From positions 1-9,543 of the forward strand of contig JADQBO010000176.1 of assembly GCA_016278585.1 (NCBI GenBank): a stretch of 9,543 bases of DNA, in the 5' to 3' direction. The notes below the pieces were generated by a model. The model was given only the letters and a program-made list of their open reading frames with translations, ran no database searches and was not told where the DNA came from. Positions within the stretch are counted from its first letter, which is position 1. Every line of letters begins with the position of its first letter. This document shows, piece after piece, positions 5,864 through 9,543 of the stretch. This DNA is from Desulfosporosinus sp. (GTDB lineage: Bacteria > Bacillota > Desulfitobacteriia > Desulfitobacteriales > Desulfitobacteriaceae). Both the position numbers and the translations under genes were made by a program.

Positions 5864-6730
5864 TCATTCCTGATCATTAAACGAGTACTTAAAGGACTGG
5901 GCTAACTTAGAGATTTGCTGGAGAATACTAAGCGACACTCCCCAACGTCCGAGACCCACTCCAGGTTTACGAGCTTCTCCATGAAAATCTGATCCACCTG
6001 TCATGATTAAACGATGTTGCTGGGCGATCGCGCTATATCTAGTCTCATCCTCTGGTTTGTGTTCAGAATGAAAAACTTCAATTCCCTTAAGACCAACTTC
6101 GACCCAAGTCGAAATTCCTTCCTCAAGTCGTTGCATACCAGGATGAGCAAGAACTGGGACACCGCGTGCATCTCGGACTAACCTAATACCCTCTTCAGTC
6201 GTTAATTTATAACGTGGAACGTAAGCCGGTGCTCCTATTCCTATGTAACGTTCAAAGGCTTCCCGAATAGTTCGGACAAACCCACGGTCTATAAGGACCT
6301 GAGCAATATGCGGACGTCCGATAGATTCCCCTTGAGCTAACTGTCGAACTGCATTCTCGCAGACCTCAATTCCGAGCTTTGCTAAACGTTCCAAGATTTC
6401 TAGCATGCGTTGTTCACGGGCTTCACGCAAACTCCTAAGTTTATCCTGAAAATAATCTGATCCACCATCAAGCTCATATCCTAGAATGTGAACTTCTGTC
6501 CCCCGCCAATCTGTATTAAGCTCGATCCCTTTAAGAATCTGTATTTTATAGTACGCTCCTGCTGCCTCTGCTTCTTTCCATCCTTGAATCGTATCATGGT
6601 CAGTAATCCCTATACCTTTTAAACCCAGCTCTGCAGCTAAACGAACTAGTTCCTTAGGTGTCAGTAATCCATCGGACGCTGTTGTATGGCAATGTAAATC
6701 GACTTCATAAAGGGTATTTGTAGACACCAC
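5864..6730 (-). CDS. PHP-domain phosphoesterase (RNase AM / nucleoside 3',5'-bisphosphate phosphatase type)
   Basis: This 288-residue cytoplasmic protein matches the length of the TrpH/YciV family. The metal-binding motifs of the PHP fold are complete: DLHCHTTASDG (11-21), TDHDT (43-47), GIELNT (68-73), H81 in HILGY, RPHIA (139-143), LAHPG (194-198), GIEVFHSEHK (216-225) and GSDFHG (246-251). Characterised relatives remove 5' nucleotides from short RNAs or dephosphorylate 3',5'-bisphosphate nucleotides; this product's exact substrate is inferred only. The start is GTG at 6730-6728 with GGGGG and a six-base spacer; a second GTG follows at once. It lies 37 bases after the dipeptidase and before the coiled-coil gene, in one apparent operon. 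An RNA-turnover role would suit the nearby ymdB, but that link is speculative. Confidence 0.9.
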   Translation of the reverse strand: MVSTNTLYEVDLHCHTTASDGLLTPKELVRLAAELGLKGIGITDHDTIQGWKEAEAAGAYYKIQILKGIELNTDWRGTEVHILGYELDGGSDYFQDKLRSLREAREQRMLEILERLAKLGIEVCENAVRQLAQGESIGRPHIAQVLIDRGFVRTIREAFERYIGIGAPAYVPRYKLTTEEGIRLVRDARGVPVLAHPGMQRLEEGISTWVEVGLKGIEVFHSEHKPEDETRYSAIAQQHRLIMTGGSDFHGEARKPGVGLGRWGVSLSILQQISKLAQSFKYSFNDQE

Positions 6731-6767
6731 GTTTTACCCCCATTTCTACGGCTATCTATATCCCCTC

Positions 6768-7721
6768 CTATTTTAACACGTTCGAGAGTAAACTCATAAA
6801 ATTCCGGCCCGCAATCTGTTCAACCTCTTGACTCGTAAACCCGACCTTTATTAAATCGTCCATTAGATAGGAATAATCTCCGACATGTTCCAGACCCTTA
6901 GGCACTTCACTAATTCCATCAAAGTCTGAACCTAAACCCACCGTTTCTACTCCCGCGACTTCGGCAATATGACAAATATGACGAACCACATCTTCTCTGG
7001 TTGCAAGGCCAGTCTCCCTTAGAAAACTAGGGTAAAAATTCACTCCAACCACCCCTTTTTGTTTCCCTAAAGCACGTAATTGTTGATCTGTCAGATTGCG
7101 TGGGTGATTACATAAAGCCTTAGCACAGGAATGAGTCGCAACGATAGGATCCCTTGATAATTCTAGGACATGCCAAAAACCAGCCTCATTAAGATGAGAA
7201 ACATCAATAAGCATCCCTAGTTCATTCATTCGCAGAACAACTTTCTGTCCCAATTTTGTCAACTTACTCTGAGTATCTACTTCATCAACACCATCTGCCA
7301 ATGCATTGCGCTGATTCCAAGTAAGTCCTAAAGCCCGTACACCCAAATGATAGATTATATCAAGCATAAAGAGGTTCTGACCTATAATTTCTCCTCCCTC
7401 TACGCTCAGCAAAATACCTATACATGCTGGATCAGGTATTCGAGTAAGGTCCTTCTTTGTTCGAACGAGAAATACCTGATCCGGATGATCCACTATGAAT
7501 CGATGAGCTCCTTCTATTAGTTGCAACCCCCGGCATGTTGCCATCGATGGCTTATACCTCGTCTCGATATAGGCTGCCAGAAACTGAAGAGATACTCCTG
7601 CCATCTTAGCACGTGGCGTATCCCAATGCCCTCCTTCTGAAGGATCTTGCAGTGTCCTTGCACCATCGACAAAATGGATTAAACTATCACAATGACCGTC
7701 TATAATATAGGGATATTTCAT
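6768..7721 (-). CDS. Membrane dipeptidase-type (M19) metallopeptidase
   Basis: This 317-residue protein belongs to the renal dipeptidase (M19) family, which uses two zinc ions to hydrolyse dipeptides, including some with D-residues. Visible ligands and motifs are DGHCD (8-12; His10, Asp12), the bridging glutamate in SVEGGE (Glu108), LTWNQRNALADG (133-144), DVSHLNEAGFW (173-183; His176), ATHSCAKAL (195-203; His197), NHPRNL (205-210) and GLGSDFDG (262-269). There is no signal peptide or anchor, so despite the family name it is probably cytoplasmic, as in most bacterial homologues. The ATG is preceded by GAGGAGG with a nine-base spacer. It follows spoVS; the spoVS terminator ends only three bases before the GAGGAGG, leaving no room for a separate promoter between them. 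A role in recycling cell-wall or spore-coat peptides is possible but unproven. Confidence 0.94.
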   Translation of the reverse strand: MKYPYIIDGHCDSLIHFVDGARTLQDPSEGGHWDTPRAKMAGVSLQFLAAYIETRYKPSMATCRGLQLIEGAHRFIVDHPDQVFLVRTKKDLTRIPDPACIGILLSVEGGEIIGQNLFMLDIIYHLGVRALGLTWNQRNALADGVDEVDTQSKLTKLGQKVVLRMNELGMLIDVSHLNEAGFWHVLELSRDPIVATHSCAKALCNHPRNLTDQQLRALGKQKGVVGVNFYPSFLRETGLATREDVVRHICHIAEVAGVETVGLGSDFDGISEVPKGLEHVGDYSYLMDDLIKVGFTSQEVEQIAGRNFMSLLSNVLK

Positions 7722-7738
7722 GGATCATGACCTCCTCT

Positions 7739-7779
7739 AAAATAAACACCTGTCTGCTCTTGAATAAAGCAAACAGGTG
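7739..7779 (-). terminator. Intrinsic terminator after spoVS, abutting the dipeptidase SD (possible attenuator)
   Basis: On the minus-strand RNA, CACCUGUUUGCU (7779-7768) pairs with AGCAGACAGGUG (7758-7747) as 12 bp with one U-G wobble and a 9-nt loop. UUUAUUUU follows. The stem begins 27 bases after the spoVS stop and the U tract ends three bases before the GAGGAGG of the dipeptidase gene. An upstream segment AUAGGU (7795-7790) could pair with ACCUGU in the 5' arm, a weak candidate antiterminator. Confidence 0.75.
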
Positions 7780-7806
7780 ACTTGTGATACCTATCTTACA
7801 ACTGGC

Positions 7807-8067
7807 TTAGCGAGACTGTACAATTAATTTAATGGCTGTTCTCTCTTCTCCCTCAATCATAACGTCCGTGAAGGCTGGAATACATATAAGATCGACTCCA
7901 CTCGGAGCCACAAAACCACGAGCAATAGCAACAGCCTTTACTGCTTGGTTTAGAGCACCAGCTCCAATAGCTTGCAGCTCAGCGCCACCTCTTTCGCGAA
8001 GTACTCCCGCAAGAGCTCCTGCAACCGCATTCGGGCTTGATTTTGCTGAGACCTTTAAAACTTCCAT
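7807..8067 (-). CDS. spoVS: Stage V sporulation protein S
   Basis: This 86-residue protein has exactly the usual SpoVS length and a near-canonical sequence: MEVLKVSAKSSPNAVAGA at the start, IGAGALNQAVKAVAIARG in the middle, then PSGVDLICIPAFTD and GEERTAIKLIV. SpoVS is a small Alba-like protein needed for normal septation and later coat and spore maturation in Bacillus; its molecular action is still unclear. The ATG is preceded by AGGAGG with an eight-base spacer; an in-frame upstream extension of 24 residues is rejected. A sigma-H-type promoter lies about 60-90 bases upstream (8128-8155), in keeping with early sporulation control known for this gene in Bacillus. It follows ymdB, as in many Firmicutes. 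A terminator lies immediately downstream. Confidence 0.98.
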   Translation of the reverse strand: MEVLKVSAKSSPNAVAGALAGVLRERGGAELQAIGAGALNQAVKAVAIARGFVAPSGVDLICIPAFTDVMIEGEERTAIKLIVQSR

Positions 8068-8127
8068 AAATACATCCTCCTGCCTCGAATTAATTTTACA
8101 AGTATTACCACAACTTAGAATATATGT

Positions 8128-8155
8128 ATTCGAGGGCAAGCAGGCAAAATCCTCT
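8128..8155 (-). promoter_or_regulatory. Sigma-H-like promoter of spoVS
   Basis: On the minus strand AGAGGATTT (8155-8147) fits the sigma-H -35 consensus RnAGGAwWW at every position. After a 12-base spacer comes CTCGAAT (8134-8128), carrying the GAAT of the -10 consensus RnnGAAT with only the leading purine missing. The predicted leader to the spoVS ATG is about 55 nt. B. subtilis spoVS is known to depend on sigma-H, which supports the call. Confidence 0.72.
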
Positions 8156-8229
8156 ATTACACATAAAGAATTTTCAGACAGTTAGCAGTAAAGGTAATAA
8201 CAATAACTATTCCTAATTATGCAATACTT

Positions 8230-8263
8230 AATCAGGCCTTATGGTTGGATGTTTTGCCTGATT
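8230..8263. repeat. 8-bp inverted repeat directly after ymdB
   Basis: AATCAGGC (8230-8237) and GCCTGATT (8256-8263) form a perfect 8-bp stem around an 18-nt loop, ending at the base next to the ymdB stop codon. No T tract follows on either strand, so it is not a standard terminator. It could protect the 3' end of the ymdB message or be a weak terminator. Confidence 0.4.
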
Positions 8264-9046
8264 TCAAGCCTCTGCAAATCGTTGTATAGTTTTAATCGCC
8301 CGGGTTTTTCCAGTTTCCTCATCAATATCTAAGACTACAGCATTCAGTTGAATTGGACCATTTGCTAATTCAAACTTTGCCGGTAGTTGGGTTAAAAAAC
8401 GATTAATAATTATTTCTTTCTTTACTCCCAAAACGGAGTCTCTTGGTCCGGTCATACCGACATCGGTAATATAAGCAGTACCCTGATGTAGCAAGCGACT
8501 ATCCGCTGTCTGAATATGAGTATGTGTTCCTATAACAGCGCTAACTTTGCCATCAAGGAACCAACCCATAGCAACCTTTTCCGAAGTGGCCTCAGCATGG
8601 AAATCCACAATGATCATGGGGGTCTCTTGTTTGATCTGGTTAATCCAGCGTATCGCTCCACTAAAAGGATCATCCAAAGGGGGTAAAAATACTCGACCTG
8701 AAAGATTGAGAACTGCAATTTTTTTACCCTTCGTACGTATAAACCCATGTCCCTGTCCTGGTGCACCCACCGGATAGTTAGCGGGTCGGATCAGCCTCGG
8801 CTCACGATCAATAAAGTTCATTATATCTCTCTGGTCCCAAACATGATTTCCCATGGTCAAAAACTCAATTCCATGATTATAGAGCTCTTCGGCAATTTCT
8901 TTTGTTAAACCTTTTCCAGCCGCAGCATTTTCACCATTCGCAATGGTTACATCAATATTATATTCCACTTGAAGTGGCTTTAATAATTGTTTGACTGCTT
9001 CTCTTCCAGGCTTTCCTACGATATCCCCAATAAAAAGTATGTGCAA
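8264..9046 (-). CDS. ymdB: YmdB-type 2',3'-cyclic nucleotide 2'-phosphodiesterase
   Basis: This 260-residue member of the calcineurin-like metallophosphoesterases is full length for YmdB. All metal ligands of the family are present at the expected places: Asp8 (FIGD), Glu39 and Asn40 (NGEN), Asn67 and His68 (MGNHVWD), His150 (VDFHAEATSEK), His175 and His177 (GTHTHIQTAD). YmdB hydrolyses cyclic nucleotides in the cytoplasm and in B. subtilis affects biofilm and motility choice, and it is commonly found beside the RNase Y gene. The start is TTG at 9046-9044: AGGAGG lies eight bases upstream, the product begins MHILFIGDIVGKPGRE as in homologues, and no ATG fits. Spacing to spoVS (196 bases) includes the spoVS promoter. 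It follows the 124-aa unknown gene by 122 bases. Confidence 0.97.
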   Translation of the reverse strand: MHILFIGDIVGKPGREAVKQLLKPLQVEYNIDVTIANGENAAAGKGLTKEIAEELYNHGIEFLTMGNHVWDQRDIMNFIDREPRLIRPANYPVGAPGQGHGFIRTKGKKIAVLNLSGRVFLPPLDDPFSGAIRWINQIKQETPMIIVDFHAEATSEKVAMGWFLDGKVSAVIGTHTHIQTADSRLLHQGTAYITDVGMTGPRDSVLGVKKEIIINRFLTQLPAKFELANGPIQLNAVVLDIDEETGKTRAIKTIQRFAEA

Positions 9047-9081
9047 CGAAAGTTCCTCCTTATAATAGCCAATTAAGCTGT

Positions 9082-9109
9082 CATATATAGGATACCATTA
9101 TATTGTTAA
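9082..9109 (-). promoter_or_regulatory. Weak candidate promoter for ymdB
   Basis: On the minus strand TTAACA (9109-9104) and TATATG (9087-9082) are 16 bases apart in the AT-rich gap before ymdB. The -35 is a 5/6 match and the -10 is poor. No terminator hairpin is seen between the upstream gene and ymdB, so co-transcription is equally possible. Confidence 0.28.
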
Positions 9110-9168
9110 GATGATAACCGATTTTTCCCAAAAGTTTCTATGCCAAAAGATAAAGGAATACCCAACTA

Positions 9169-9543
9169 CTATGTTTTGAATACCAAAACTCTACCTTCTT
9201 CTCTTAATGCCACAACGCTCTTATTTATATCGATATTCTGAATGGAAGATAGCATTTGAGTTATCATTTCTTCCTGGTATATTTGTTCATCTTCAAGGAG
9301 AGACATTTCATCATAAATCAACTGCTGTTTAAACTTCGTTTTAAACAGTTCAACAATAAGACCAACTTCACGTTGAGTCAGACTATTAATATCCCGAGTT
9401 ATTGTAATGACACATACGTCTTCCTCACTCCGACAGACGATATCAAACACTTGCATTTCTTGCCCTTCAAGGTGATGAAAAAATTCCAAAGCAGGTTTTA
9501 GGAGCTCTTGGAGAGATATGACCTCTTGGGGTTGTGAAACCAT
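9169..9543 (-). CDS. Unknown acidic protein, start at or beyond the right edge
   Basis: A 124-residue frame begins with an ATG occupying the last three bases of the window, so the SD cannot be seen and the gene may extend further. I do not recognise the family. It is acidic and probably cytoplasmic: an N-terminal helix (LQELLKPALEFFHHL, 11-25), a beta-rich part (VFDIVCRSEEDVCVITITRD, 32-51), a long helix (LTQREVGLIVELFKTKFKQQLIYDEM, 55-80) with an acidic continuation, and a C-terminal segment ALREEGRVLVFKT. There is no membrane segment or catalytic motif. It lies directly upstream of ymdB, a position often held by RNase Y, but it has no KH or HD domain and so is not RNase Y. Coding is supported by the long frame with amphipathic helices and by its place in the co-directional block. 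Confidence 0.7.
   Translation of the reverse strand: MVSQPQEVISLQELLKPALEFFHHLEGQEMQVFDIVCRSEEDVCVITITRDINSLTQREVGLIVELFKTKFKQQLIYDEMSLLEDEQIYQEEMITQMLSSIQNIDINKSVVALREEGRVLVFKT

Noticed and set aside
7832..8185. Plus-strand open frame opposite spoVS
   Set aside because: It is antisense to the canonical SpoVS sequence, with a biased Ala/Pro/Ser composition and no SD.

Overview
The window looks like chromosomal DNA from an endospore-forming Firmicute, most likely a Clostridia/Peptococcaceae-type anaerobe (Desulfitobacterium/Desulfosporosinus-like). This is inferred from an almost canonical SpoVS, a YmdB phosphodiesterase beside it, strong purine-rich Shine-Dalgarno (SD) sites, frequent GTG/TTG starts and moderate GC. 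No database search was possible. All genes but one lie on the minus strand, so the text below follows transcription from high to low coordinates.

Right part (9543 to 7807): a 124-residue protein of unknown function whose first ATG coincides with the window edge, then ymdB (2',3'-cyclic nucleotide phosphodiesterase, TTG start), then spoVS (86 aa) with its own sigma-H-like promoter and a hairpin terminator. Middle right (7721 to 5518): an M19 membrane-dipeptidase-type protein whose SD follows the spoVS terminator almost directly, a PHP-domain phosphoesterase of the RNase AM / nucleoside bisphosphate phosphatase type, and a small coiled-coil protein. A perfect 40-bp palindrome that also contains the coiled-coil gene's stop codon closes this block. 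It serves as a shared terminator with the convergent plus-strand gene for an HD-domain phosphohydrolase (4907-5407).

Middle (4650 to 3048): a monocistronic guaB (IMP dehydrogenase), divergent from the HD gene, with a recognisable promoter and a strong terminator. Left part (3033 to 1): a four-helix membrane protein of unknown function coupled to glycerate 2-kinase, then a TetR-type regulator (GTG start), then the N-terminal 211 residues of a P1-family (S58/DmpA-like) peptidase that runs off the left edge.

Most genes are ordinary housekeeping or sporulation functions, and I see no mobile element, CRISPR array, tRNA or rRNA, and no gene-free stretch above 300 bases. The most interesting structure is in the leaders. 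The P1 peptidase SD forms the 3' arm of a 12-bp hairpin followed by five U and then the ATG, so one element resembles both an intrinsic terminator and an SD-sequestering hairpin. The second peptidase gene, the M19 dipeptidase, also has a terminator-like hairpin immediately before its SD. Readthrough or refolding control of both peptidases is a testable inference, not an established system.
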